Shown here: in pieces, positions 18,303 to 27,691 of the stretch
How positions within the stretch are numbered: position 1 is the stretch's first letter
Layout: the number at the start of each line of letters is the position of its first letter
From: Acetobacteraceae bacterium
GTDB taxonomy: Bacteria > Pseudomonadota > Alphaproteobacteria > Acetobacterales > Acetobacteraceae
NCBI GenBank assembly: GCA_027459285.1
Contig: DAIDIQ010000261.1
Location: 1 to 40,233, forward strand
Reading direction: 5' to 3'
DNA: 40,233 nt
The notes under the pieces: generated by a model
The model's input: the letters and a program-made list of their open reading frames with translations, nothing else
The model's database searches: none
Told to the model about the DNA's origin: nothing
Made by a program: the position numbers and the translations under genes

Positions 18303-19331
18303 ATGGCAGAGAAGCCGTTGCTTAAGGCGCTGTCAGGTGAAGAGGTGTGGCCACCGCCAGCGTGGTTGATGCGGCAGGCGGGACGCTATTTGCCGGAATA
18401 CCGGGAAGTGCGCGCCAAGTTCCCGGATTTCGTTACCTTGTGCACGACACCGGAGGCAGCAGCGGAGGTGACATTGCAACCGCTGCGGCGCTTCGGGATG
18501 GATGCGGCAATTTTGTTCAGCGATATCCTGATTCTGCCTTGGGCACTGGGCTGGGGCTTGCGGTTCAGCGAGGGCGAGGGGCCAGTGATGCCGCAATGGG
18601 GGGGCGCGTCCGACACTGACCTGTTGGACAATGGCCGGTGCCCTGGGCGGTATGCACCGGTGATGGAGACGGTGCGGCGCGTCTCTGGCAGTTTGGCGCC
18701 TGAGCAGGCGCTGATCGGATTTGCTGGGGGGCCGTTCACGGTGGCCTGTTATATGGTGGAGGGAGGTGGTTCGCGCGACCATGCGGTGACCCGCTATAAG
18801 GCGTATACCGATCCAGTGGGCTTTTCAGGGCTGATTGAGGCCTTGACAGAGGCGACGATTGCCTATCTGGCGGCACAGATAGATTCAGGTGCGGACGCTG
18901 TGATGATCTTCGATAGCTGGGCGGGTGTGCTGCCTCCCAGCTTGTTCAAGCGCTATGTGATCGAGCCGACGCGGCGCATTGTTTCAGCGTTGCGCGGATT
19001 GGGCCATGCAACACCCGTGATTGGCTTTCCGAGGCTGGCAAGTAGTTCCGCCGCAACCTATGCCCAGCAGACCGGTATTGCCGGGGTTGGCCTGGATACT
19101 AGCGCGCCGATCAGCCAGGTTCGGCGCGATTTGCCACGTGCGGTAGCTATTCAGGGTAATCTCGACCCTATTGTACTGAAGGCTGGTGGCCGGGCGCTGA
19201 TTGATGAAGTTGACGGAATTTTGCGCCAATTACGCGGCGGCCCGGCAATTTTTAACCTTGGACATGGAATTTTACCTGAGACGCCAGTGGCGAATGTTGA
19301 CGCGTTGATGACCCGTTTGCGTGCTGGCTGA
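18303..19331 (+). CDS. hemE: Uroporphyrinogen decarboxylase
   Basis: PPAWLMRQAGRYLPEYREVR, FSDILILPWALG, GNLDPIVL; alternative start at 18276. Confidence 0.95.
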   Translation: MAEKPLLKALSGEEVWPPPAWLMRQAGRYLPEYREVRAKFPDFVTLCTTPEAAAEVTLQPLRRFGMDAAILFSDILILPWALGWGLRFSEGEGPVMPQWGGASDTDLLDNGRCPGRYAPVMETVRRVSGSLAPEQALIGFAGGPFTVACYMVEGGGSRDHAVTRYKAYTDPVGFSGLIEALTEATIAYLAAQIDSGADAVMIFDSWAGVLPPSLFKRYVIEPTRRIVSALRGLGHATPVIGFPRLASSSAATYAQQTGIAGVGLDTSAPISQVRRDLPRAVAIQGNLDPIVLKAGGRALIDEVDGILRQLRGGPAIFNLGHGILPETPVANVDALMTRLRAG

Positions 19332-19334
19332 CGT

Positions 19335-20420
19335 ATGACGGGTGCTTCTTCGATGCCGGAGCCAGGACGTTCGCGTCTCGCGGTTGTATTGTTCAATCTT
19401 GGTGGACCGGACCGTCTCGAGTCGGTGCGGCCTTTTCTGGTCAACTTATTTACTGATCCGGCAATATTGCGAGTGCCGGCTTTTATTCGTCCGGTATTGG
19501 CGCGCTTGATTGCGTGGCGGCGGGTTAAGGCAGCGACTGAGAACTATAAAATTCTTGGTGGTAGCTCGCCTTTGTTAGCGCTGACTGAGGAGCAGGCGCG
19601 GGCGTTGGAACAGGCTCTTCCGGATTATGAAGTGCGCTGCTTTATTGCTATGCGATATTGGCATCCGTTTGCCGACGAGGCGGTTAAGGCAGTGAAGGCG
19701 TTCGACCCTGATGAGGTTGTTCTATTGCCCCTTTACCCGCATTTTTCGACGACGACCACGGGAAGCAGCGTAACGGACTGGGCAAAGTCGGTTTCGCGCG
19801 CTGGCATTAGGGCCAAGACACGGCTGATTTGCTGTTATCCGGAAGATAGGGAATTCATTTCGGCGACTGCGAATTTGCTTCGGGAGGCGGTTTTGAAGGC
19901 GCGTGCGGAGCTGACGCTATCTCGGCCAGGGACTTCGTTGCGGATATTGTTTTCGGCGCATGGATTACCGCAGGTCATTGTTGATAGTGGCGATCCGTAC
20001 CAATTCCAAGTCGAGCGGTCCGCTGTGTTGATAGCCGCTGAGCTGGGATTGAGTGCCGATGAATGGCGCGTATGCTATCAGTCTCGGGCGACACCCCAAC
20101 GCTGGTTGGAACCAAGCATAGAGACCGAGTTACGGCGCGCAGCGGCTGACAAGGTGGCCGTCCTGGTTGTGCCCATAGCGTTCGTTTCAGAGCATTCGGA
20201 AACACTGGTCGAGCTTGATGTGGAGTATCGGGAATTTGCAAAAGAGCTCGGCCTTCCGGGCTATTTTCGGGCACCTGCGCAAAATAGTGATGGACGCTTT
20301 ATTGCGGCACTGGCGAAGCTGGTTCGCATGCGGCGGCCTGGAGATTTCCAAGCTTGTCTTTGTCCTGGCCGTTTTGGCGATTGCCCTTGGCGGCGCGGAT
20401 GTGCGTTTCCTATTGCCTGA
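19335..20420 (+). CDS. hemH: Ferrochelatase
   Basis: VVLFNLGGPDRLESVRPFLVNLFTDPAI, LFSAHGLPQ, FVSEHSETLVELDVEY; Cys-rich C-terminus. Confidence 0.94.
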   Translation: MTGASSMPEPGRSRLAVVLFNLGGPDRLESVRPFLVNLFTDPAILRVPAFIRPVLARLIAWRRVKAATENYKILGGSSPLLALTEEQARALEQALPDYEVRCFIAMRYWHPFADEAVKAVKAFDPDEVVLLPLYPHFSTTTTGSSVTDWAKSVSRAGIRAKTRLICCYPEDREFISATANLLREAVLKARAELTLSRPGTSLRILFSAHGLPQVIVDSGDPYQFQVERSAVLIAAELGLSADEWRVCYQSRATPQRWLEPSIETELRRAAADKVAVLVVPIAFVSEHSETLVELDVEYREFAKELGLPGYFRAPAQNSDGRFIAALAKLVRMRRPGDFQACLCPGRFGDCPWRRGCAFPIA

Positions 20421-20481
20421 TGACCGGTAGTGCATGATCGGCCTTCTATGCCAACATCTGGAGAAAAAGTATTTCTACGTA

Positions 20482-20511
20482 AACGTATTATAATTCCTAT
20501 AGGAATACGTT
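20482..20511. promoter_or_regulatory. Nested AT-rich palindromes upstream of mnmE
   Basis: AACGTATT…AATACGTT outer dyad (20482-20489/20504-20511) enclosing perfect 14-bp palindrome ATTCCTATAGGAAT (20493-20506). Confidence 0.45.
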
Positions 20512-20584
20512 GTATGACGTATCAGATGGACTTGGAAAAAAACTTGAAAGAATTTCTACTTTTTCGATCCGATGTCCGCTTGTC

Positions 20585-21874
20585 ATGAAGGGGCGCTCCG
20601 ACACAATCTTCGCTGTGGCCACGGGGTCTGGTAAAGCCGCATTGCAAGTAGTGAGAATAAGCGGCCTGGATACGAGACGCATCATCGAAAGCCTATGCTT
20701 TCGGGTGCCTTCATCACGCCGTGCCAGCCTGTGTCCGCTTTATGACGCGGCTGGTCTAATTCTTGATCGGGGTATTGTGCTATGGCTACCGGGGCCTGGC
20801 AGTTATACAGGCGAGGATAGCGGCGAGTTGCATGTGCATGGCGGAATTGCTGTTCGCGATGCGATTGTCAGACGGCTATTTGAACTGGGTGCGCGGGTTG
20901 CCGAGCCTGGGGAGTTTACGCGGCGAGCAGTTGTGAATGGTCGGTTAGATTTGACCGAGGCTGAAGCTATTGCCGATTTGATTGACGCTGAAACCGAGGC
21001 GCAGCGACTGCAGGCAGTAACACAAATGGAAGGCGGATTGCGAACGGTTTTGGAGCGGTGGGCAGGGCAGGTACGGCAGCTTTTGGCCACAGCCGAGGTG
21101 ATGGTTGACTTTCCTGAAGAGGCAGCCGAGGTGATGCTGCCGACCAGCGCGATTTTCGATTTGATTGACGAAATGGAGGCAATGGCGAACGCCCGTGGCA
21201 TAGAACGGATGCGAACCGGCTTGTTGGTTGCGATAACAGGCGCGCCGAATGCTGGGAAATCTAGCTTGATCAATGCACTGAGCGGGCGTGATGTGGCTAT
21301 AGTTTCGACTCAGCCGGGTACCACCCGGGACGTGGTGGAGGCGAGAGTTGTTTTGAACGGTGTTGTTGTTACGCTGCTTGATACGGCGGGACTGCGTGAA
21401 ACGCAGGATGCAATCGAGGCTGAGGGGGTACGGCGCGCTAAGGAGCGGGCTTTCGAATCGGATCTTGTGCTGCATTTGACCGAGTCTGGAAATGCGGAGC
21501 GATTGGTTGCGCCGCCGACCAACGGTCGGGTGGTTAGGGTTACAACCAAATGTGATCTCGGACCTGCGCTGCCCGGAACCTGCCCGATAAGTTTACGTGG
21601 TGAGCCAGGGTTATCCGGGCTGCACGAAATCCTCGGACGGGAATTACTGGCGCTGACAGATAGCACGGAAAAGATAGGCTTGAGCCGGGAGCGGCATCGA
21701 GCTGCGTTACGGCTTACGACCGAGGCGTTGCGTGGCGCGGTGGGTTGTGGCGCTCCGGAGTTGGCTGCCGAATGGCTTCGCGAGGCCCTGCGCGGGATGG
21801 GGCGCATTACCGGCGCCACGGATGTTGAAAGGGTGTTGGATGAGGTTTTTGCCAATTTCTGCATCGGCAAGTAG
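20585..21874 (+). CDS. mnmE: tRNA uridine-5-carboxymethylaminomethyl modification GTPase
   Basis: [23 protein letters not shown]1 [22 protein letters not shown]-terminal CIGK. Confidence 0.95.
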   Translation: MKGRSDTIFAVATGSGKAALQVVRISGLDTRRIIESLCFRVPSSRRASLCPLYDAAGLILDRGIVLWLPGPGSYTGEDSGELHVHGGIAVRDAIVRRLFELGARVAEPGEFTRRAVVNGRLDLTEAEAIADLIDAETEAQRLQAVTQMEGGLRTVLERWAGQVRQLLATAEVMVDFPEEAAEVMLPTSAIFDLIDEMEAMANARGIERMRTGLLVAITGAPNAGKSSLINALSGRDVAIVSTQPGTTRDVVEARVVLNGVVVTLLDTAGLRETQDAIEAEGVRRAKERAFESDLVLHLTESGNAERLVAPPTNGRVVRVTTKCDLGPALPGTCPISLRGEPGLSGLHEILGRELLALTDSTEKIGLSRERHRAALRLTTEALRGAVGCGAPELAAEWLREALRGMGRITGATDVERVLDEVFANFCIGK

Positions 21875-21882
21875 GGTTCGGC

Positions 21883-23766
21883 ATGCCGATAAATGAGACG
21901 CGCCTGTTTGATGTGATTGTGGTGGGGGGCGGGCATGCCGGATGCGAGGCGGCGGCGGCGGCGGCCCGCTTTGGCGCGCGCACATTGCTGTTGACGCTGA
22001 AAGCCGCCTCGATTGGGGAGATGTCGTGCAACCCGGCGATCGGTGGCATTGGCAAGGGGCACCTTGTGCGTGAAATCGACGCGCTTGACGGGCTGATGGC
22101 CCGCGCGATTGACACGGCGGGCATTCATTTCAAGGTGCTCAACCGCAGCAAAGGGCCGGCAGTGCGGGGCCCACGGGCGCAGGCGGATAGGCGCCTGTAT
22201 CGGTTGGCGATGCAGCGGTTATTGCATGAAACAGAGAATTTGACGATCAGGGAAGGTGCCGCGGCCGAGATTTCATTAAACGACAGGAATGGCGTGACCG
22301 GGGTCATTTGTGCGGACGGCACATTTATTCCCTGTGGCGCGGTGGTGATGACTACCGGGACTTTTCTGCGCGGGCAGGTATTCGTTGGTTCTGAATCACG
22401 CCCCGCCGGGCGCTTTGGTGAAGCCGCATCGAATGCCCTGACGCTGACCATGGCGCGGTTAGGGGTGAGTTTTGGCCGTTTGAAAACTGGCACCCCACCG
22501 AGGCTTTCGCGGCGGACGATCGACTGGGATGGGTTGCCCGAAGATAAGTCCGAGCTTGCACCCGAACCCTTCTCGATGATGAATGATCGGATCGGCAACG
22601 CCCTGACCAGCTGCCGCATTACGCACACCAACGAGGCGACGCATCGGCTGGTCCGTGACAATCTGGCGCAAGCTGCATCTTATGGTGGGCTGATCGCTGG
22701 CCGCGGGCCACGTTATTGCCCGTCGATAGAAGATAAGATCGTCCGGTTCCCCGAGCGGGAGCAGCACCAGATTTTCCTCGAGCCGGAGGGGCTGGATGAC
22801 GATACGGTTTATCCGAACGGGATTTCGACCAGCTTCCCACCTTGCATCCAGGAAGCACTGGTTCGCAGTTTACCCGGGTTGGCGCGCGCGGTGATTTTGC
22901 GGCCTGGCTATGCCGTTGAGTACGATTATGTCGATCCGCGTAGCCTCGGCCCGGATCTCGAGCTTAAGGCCTCGCGCGGGTTTTTCCTTGCCGGGCAGAT
23001 CAATGGCACAACCGGCTACGAGGAGGCCGCCGGACAGGGCATTCTGGCCGGCATGAATGCGGCCCGCCGCGCCGCTGGCATGGACAGCATCATTTTTGAT
23101 CGGGCTGATGCCTATATCGGCGTCATGGTGGATGATCTGACCACACGCGGCGTGACCGAGCCTTATCGGATGTTCACCTCGCGTGCGGAATATCGGCTGT
23201 TGTTGCGTGCCGATAATGCCGATGAGCGACTGACGGAAAAGGGAGTTGCCTGGGGCTTGGTGGGGCAAGCGCGTGCGCGGCAGCACCAGCAACGGATGCT
23301 GGCGCTGGCCGCGGCGCGACGCTGGGCGAAAAGCAATGGCGCTCACCCGTCGGAACTGACGGCTTTTGGCATCGAGGTGAGTGCTGATGGTCGGTGGCGG
23401 TCGGCGTTTGAATTGATGGGAAGTCTGGACGAGTCTGACCCCCGGCTGCTGGCGGCGTTCCCTGCCCTGGCTGGCATTGGGTTGGCGTTACGGGCTCGGT
23501 TGCGTGCCGAAAGCCTGTATAGTGGCTATCTTGATCGGCAGAGGCGGGAAATCGAGGTGATGCGGCGGGAGGATGGACTGTTGCTCGATCCGACGACAGA
23601 TTTTGACCAAGTCGGCGGGCTTTCCGCGGAGCTGCTTTCGAAGCTGGCGGCGGCCAAGCCCAGATCGCTCGGGGCGGCTGGCCGAATCGAGGGCATGACT
23701 CCAGCGGCACTCGCAGCGTTGGCGACCTTTGCCGTGCGCGCAAAGCCTGTTTCACGTGAAACATGA
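21883..23766 (+). CDS. mnmG: tRNA uridine-5-carboxymethylaminomethyl modification enzyme
   Basis: [17 protein letters not shown] motif, [37 protein letters not shown]. Confidence 0.96.
   Translation: MPINETRLFDVIVVGGGHAGCEAAAAAARFGARTLLLTLKAASIGEMSCNPAIGGIGKGHLVREIDALDGLMARAIDTAGIHFKVLNRSKGPAVRGPRAQADRRLYRLAMQRLLHETENLTIREGAAAEISLNDRNGVTGVICADGTFIPCGAVVMTTGTFLRGQVFVGSESRPAGRFGEAASNALTLTMARLGVSFGRLKTGTPPRLSRRTIDWDGLPEDKSELAPEPFSMMNDRIGNALTSCRITHTNEATHRLVRDNLAQAASYGGLIAGRGPRYCPSIEDKIVRFPEREQHQIFLEPEGLDDDTVYPNGISTSFPPCIQEALVRSLPGLARAVILRPGYAVEYDYVDPRSLGPDLELKASRGFFLAGQINGTTGYEEAAGQGILAGMNAARRAAGMDSIIFDRADAYIGVMVDDLTTRGVTEPYRMFTSRAEYRLLLRADNADERLTEKGVAWGLVGQARARQHQQRMLALAAARRWAKSNGAHPSELTAFGIEVSADGRWRSAFELMGSLDESDPRLLAAFPALAGIGLALRARLRAESLYSGYLDRQRREIEVMRREDGLLLDPTTDFDQVGGLSAELLSKLAAAKPRSLGAAGRIEGMTPAALAALATFAVRAKPVSRET
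23748..23763. promoter_or_regulatory. parS: parS site 1
   Basis: TGTTTCACGTGAAACA, perfect match to the canonical ParB-binding palindrome; adjacent to parAB. Confidence 0.93.
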
Positions 23767-24353
23767 CGCGTCGCCGGCGCGGGTCGATGTTTCACGTGAA
23801 ACAGCAGAACGGCTGACCGAGTTTGAACGGCTCCTACGCCAATGGAATCGAACAGTAAATCTCGTCTCATCGGCGGACCTGGCGCAGATCTGGCCGCGCC
23901 ACATCAGTGACTCACTGCAGTTGCTCCCGCTTCTGCCCAAGGCGGGTCCGTTCGTTGATATCGGCACCGGAGCGGGTTTTCCCGGCCTGATCCTTGCCAT
24001 TGCCGGTGCCCACCCCTTTCATCTGGTCGAGGCAGACCGTCGCAAAGCAGCGTTTCTGCGTGAAGCTGCGCGGTATTGCGAGGCGCCAGTCACGATCCAC
24101 GCCGAACGAGCCGAATCGGTGGTGTTGCCGCCTGCCCGCGTGATCACGGCCCGCGCGCTTGCCCCGTTATCCGGGCTTTTGGCGCTTGTCGCGCCGCATC
24201 TGGCAACAGACGGCATTTGCTTATTCCTGAAGGGTGCCGCTGCACAAACAGAGCTGCAGGCAGCACACAAGGCGTGGGATATGACGGTCAAACAATGGCC
24301 CAGTCGTACAGCAGCCAGCGCCGTAATTTTGCAGATAGGTGGGCTAAAGCGCC

Positions 24354-24373
<20 letters not shown>
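23756..24373 (+). CDS. rsmG: 16S rRNA (guanine527-N7)-methyltransferase
   Basis: [44 protein letters not shown]. No ATG is available; start taken as GTG within parS1, alternative TTG at 23729. Confidence 0.88.
23788..23803. promoter_or_regulatory. parS: parS site 2
   Basis: Second perfect TGTTTCACGTGAAACA, 40 bp from the first (start to start). Confidence 0.93.
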
Positions 24374-25184
<811 letters not shown>

Positions 25185-25253
25185 TACGAGCCGGCTGATA
25201 GAGTCAGCTCAACGGAGGCAGGTATCCATGCCACCCTATTCTGGCATCAGGTC

Positions 25254-26096
25254 ATGACGGTTCGTAGTTCCAAGCCCAAGCTCGGTCGCGGTCTCGCTTC
25301 ATTGCTGGGCGAGATGGATGATCCGGATGGTAACCCACAACAGACCATTCGCATGCTGCCGGTGGCACAGTTGCGACCGGGCCCCTTTCAGCCGCGCATA
25401 TCGGTCGATACCGAGGATCTGGAAAGCCTTGCTGGCTCAATCAAGGCAAGTGGCATTCTACAGCCGATCCTGGCACGAGAGGATTCCGACCTTGCCGATA
25501 GCTGGCAGATCGTGGCCGGAGAGCGCCGATGGCGCGCCGCGCAGATGGCAGGTCTGCACGAGGTTCCCTGTATCATCAAAAAATTCAGTGATGCTGACGC
25601 CTTGGCCGCTGGGCTGGTCGAAAACCTGCAACGGCGTGATCTCGACGCCATTGAGGAAGCCGAGGGCTATCGCAGGCTTGGTCTCGAATTCAACCTCACC
25701 CAGGAAGCGATCGCAGATCTCATCGGCAAATCACGCGCCCATATCGCAAATGCGATGCGTCTATTGACCCTGCCGAAAACAGTTCAAGCCGACGTACGTA
25801 ATGGCGCTCTTTCGGCCGGGCACGCCAGGGCCCTGGTTACACATCCCAACCCCGAACAAGCCGCCCTGTACATCATCAGCCGCGGCCTGAATGTTCGCCA
25901 GGCGGAGGCGCTGGCGCAGCCGGCAACGCGCAACAAACCTCGGGCCAAGGATCATGACCTGGAAGCCCTGGAACGAGAGCTGACGGCCCATCTGGGCCTG
26001 AAAGTCGTCATCGCGCATGGCGAAACCGGTGGTCAGGTGCGGATTTCGTATCGGGATCTGGATCAACTCGATGCGATCCTGAAGCTACTGCGATAG
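25254..26096 (+). CDS. parB: Chromosome partitioning protein ParB
   Basis: KLGRGLASLLG, GERRWRAAQMAG CTP-binding motif, ENLQRRDL, HTH LTQEAIADLIGKSRAHIANAMRLL. Confidence 0.95.
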   Translation: MTVRSSKPKLGRGLASLLGEMDDPDGNPQQTIRMLPVAQLRPGPFQPRISVDTEDLESLAGSIKASGILQPILAREDSDLADSWQIVAGERRWRAAQMAGLHEVPCIIKKFSDADALAAGLVENLQRRDLDAIEEAEGYRRLGLEFNLTQEAIADLIGKSRAHIANAMRLLTLPKTVQADVRNGALSAGHARALVTHPNPEQAALYIISRGLNVRQAEALAQPATRNKPRAKDHDLEALERELTAHLGLKVVIAHGETGGQVRISYRDLDQLDAILKLLR

Positions 26097-26159
26097 GCAG
26101 ACGACCGGCCCGACGTTACCGGAAGACCAGGTCGGCACGAATGCCTAAGAATCATTTCC

Positions 26160-27167
26160 CTAATTCGCAAGGCGATCACGCGATAGATCCGCAAGAACAG
26201 TCTTGCACAGCCACATATCCGGCGTGCCGGTCTGCTTGCACTGAAATTCCGCCTCCCAAACCGCGTGGGCAGCAGCGGCCAAGGCATCAGCCCGCAATCT
26301 CGTCAGCGCCTTCACCACGAGCGGCTGATAGCTGAAAAAAATCGGCGGGCGGGCAGAGCGCACGGCCTCGGCAGCGCCGACTCCTGTTTCGTCCATGACG
26401 TTCCGCAGTTGTTGCAGCCGCTGCAAATGACTCAGAAGACGCCGCAATATCCCAACGGCTGTTGCACCGTCGGCGAAAGCGCGGTCTATGCCGTGGTCGG
26501 CCAATTCAACCTGGCCAGCGGTTGCAAAAAACACCGCGTCGTCAACAGCCAAATTCGTCATATCACCGGTAATCGCAATCGCGTGGTCCAGCGTCACCTG
26601 TTTTTCCGGTGCCACGTAAATTGCCAAACGCTGCAAGTCACTTCGGGTTACACCGCGGTCATTGCCGAGATGCGCGCAAAGATAGGCCAATGCCTCGCGG
26701 GTGGCAGTAAGTCCTTCCTGCTTCAGGGTCTGGGTTATCGTCCCTGCAAGATCAGCACCACTCTCCGTATAGCACCCTAGCGCCGCCAGGTCCGATGCTG
26801 CCTCGAACATCGCTCGCAGCTTAGACCGGGGCGTAAGCTCGCCCGCCTCCAGCACCATCATCGCATCAGACTTTGTCGCCAACGCTGCGCGCGCTGGTCC
26901 CGCCAACGCATCGCCGGCGTCACTGACCCAGACCACCCGGCGCCCGCCGGTCATTGCCATTGACTGAAATTCTCCAACCAGTTCCTTGGCGTCGGTCGGG
27001 CCCAAGGTCACGACACGGAACGGATCATCAAGGCTTCCGGCAACGGCCTTTACCACGCCACGGCCACGTTCGCGCACCAAGCCAGCATCATCACCGAACA
27101 AAAGTATTCCGCGGATTTTATCTGGGTTACGCAGCAAGCCATCAAAAGCGCGCGACTGTAGCTTCAT
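26160..27167 (-). CDS. holA: DNA polymerase III subunit delta
   Basis: LLFGDDAGLVRERG, RRVVWVSDAGDAL, delta-like architecture; leuS-lptE-holA order. Confidence 0.88.
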   Translation of the reverse strand: MKLQSRAFDGLLRNPDKIRGILLFGDDAGLVRERGRGVVKAVAGSLDDPFRVVTLGPTDAKELVGEFQSMAMTGGRRVVWVSDAGDALAGPARAALATKSDAMMVLEAGELTPRSKLRAMFEAASDLAALGCYTESGADLAGTITQTLKQEGLTATREALAYLCAHLGNDRGVTRSDLQRLAIYVAPEKQVTLDHAIAITGDMTNLAVDDAVFFATAGQVELADHGIDRAFADGATAVGILRRLLSHLQRLQQLRNVMDETGVGAAEAVRSARPPIFFSYQPLVVKALTRLRADALAAAAHAVWEAEFQCKQTGTPDMWLCKTVLADLSRDRLAN

Positions 27168-27691
27168 TCCGGTGCGTGCGGCCTTTGTTTGTCAAAATAA
27201 ACCGCGAGTTGCTGGGTAATCTGGTCCGCCAACGCCCTGTCAATCCGCTTCACCGCGGCTTCGCGTGACATATCGGCGGCGAAAAACTGCTGGTTGATGA
27301 TGTCATAGCCATCAAGCGCGTGCGCGACCCCGCTGGCGATCGCGGTATGTTTCTCGCCTTCCGTGCGCAACGTCCAACTCGCCGAGCCAATGTCCCGCGC
27401 CCGGGTGCTCGCCGTCTGCTGGTTGATCGCGATATCGCTTTCTGAAATAGAAACGGTGACATACAAATCATACCGATCGGGCGCGGATGAATTACCTCTA
27501 TAGAGATTATCCTGCAAATCCTGCCTCAATTCCTGCCCTGCCCGGTCTGGAATCAGAGCCACATTGATCGCGGCAAGCTCGTCTGCTGCCGGGGCAGCAC
27601 CCGACCCCGTGCCGTAAAGGGGGGCAAAGCCGCAGCCCTGCACCATGCCGCACAACCCAAGCATGACCAGAAAGGGGATTCGCCTGATCAC
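27164..27691 (-). CDS. lptE: LPS-assembly lipoprotein LptE
   Basis: Lipobox-like [11 protein letters not shown], position between leuS and holA; 4-bp overlaps on both sides. Confidence 0.82.
   Translation of the reverse strand: MIRRIPFLVMLGLCGMVQGCGFAPLYGTGSGAAPAADELAAINVALIPDRAGQELRQDLQDNLYRGNSSAPDRYDLYVTVSISESDIAINQQTASTRARDIGSASWTLRTEGEKHTAIASGVAHALDGYDIINQQFFAADMSREAAVKRIDRALADQITQQLAVYFDKQRPHAPE

Noticed and set aside
20482-20511. Possible dif (XerCD) site in the palindrome upstream of mnmE
   Set aside because: Inner half-sites do not match the usual CATAA…TTATG dif core; kept only as an unexplained palindrome.
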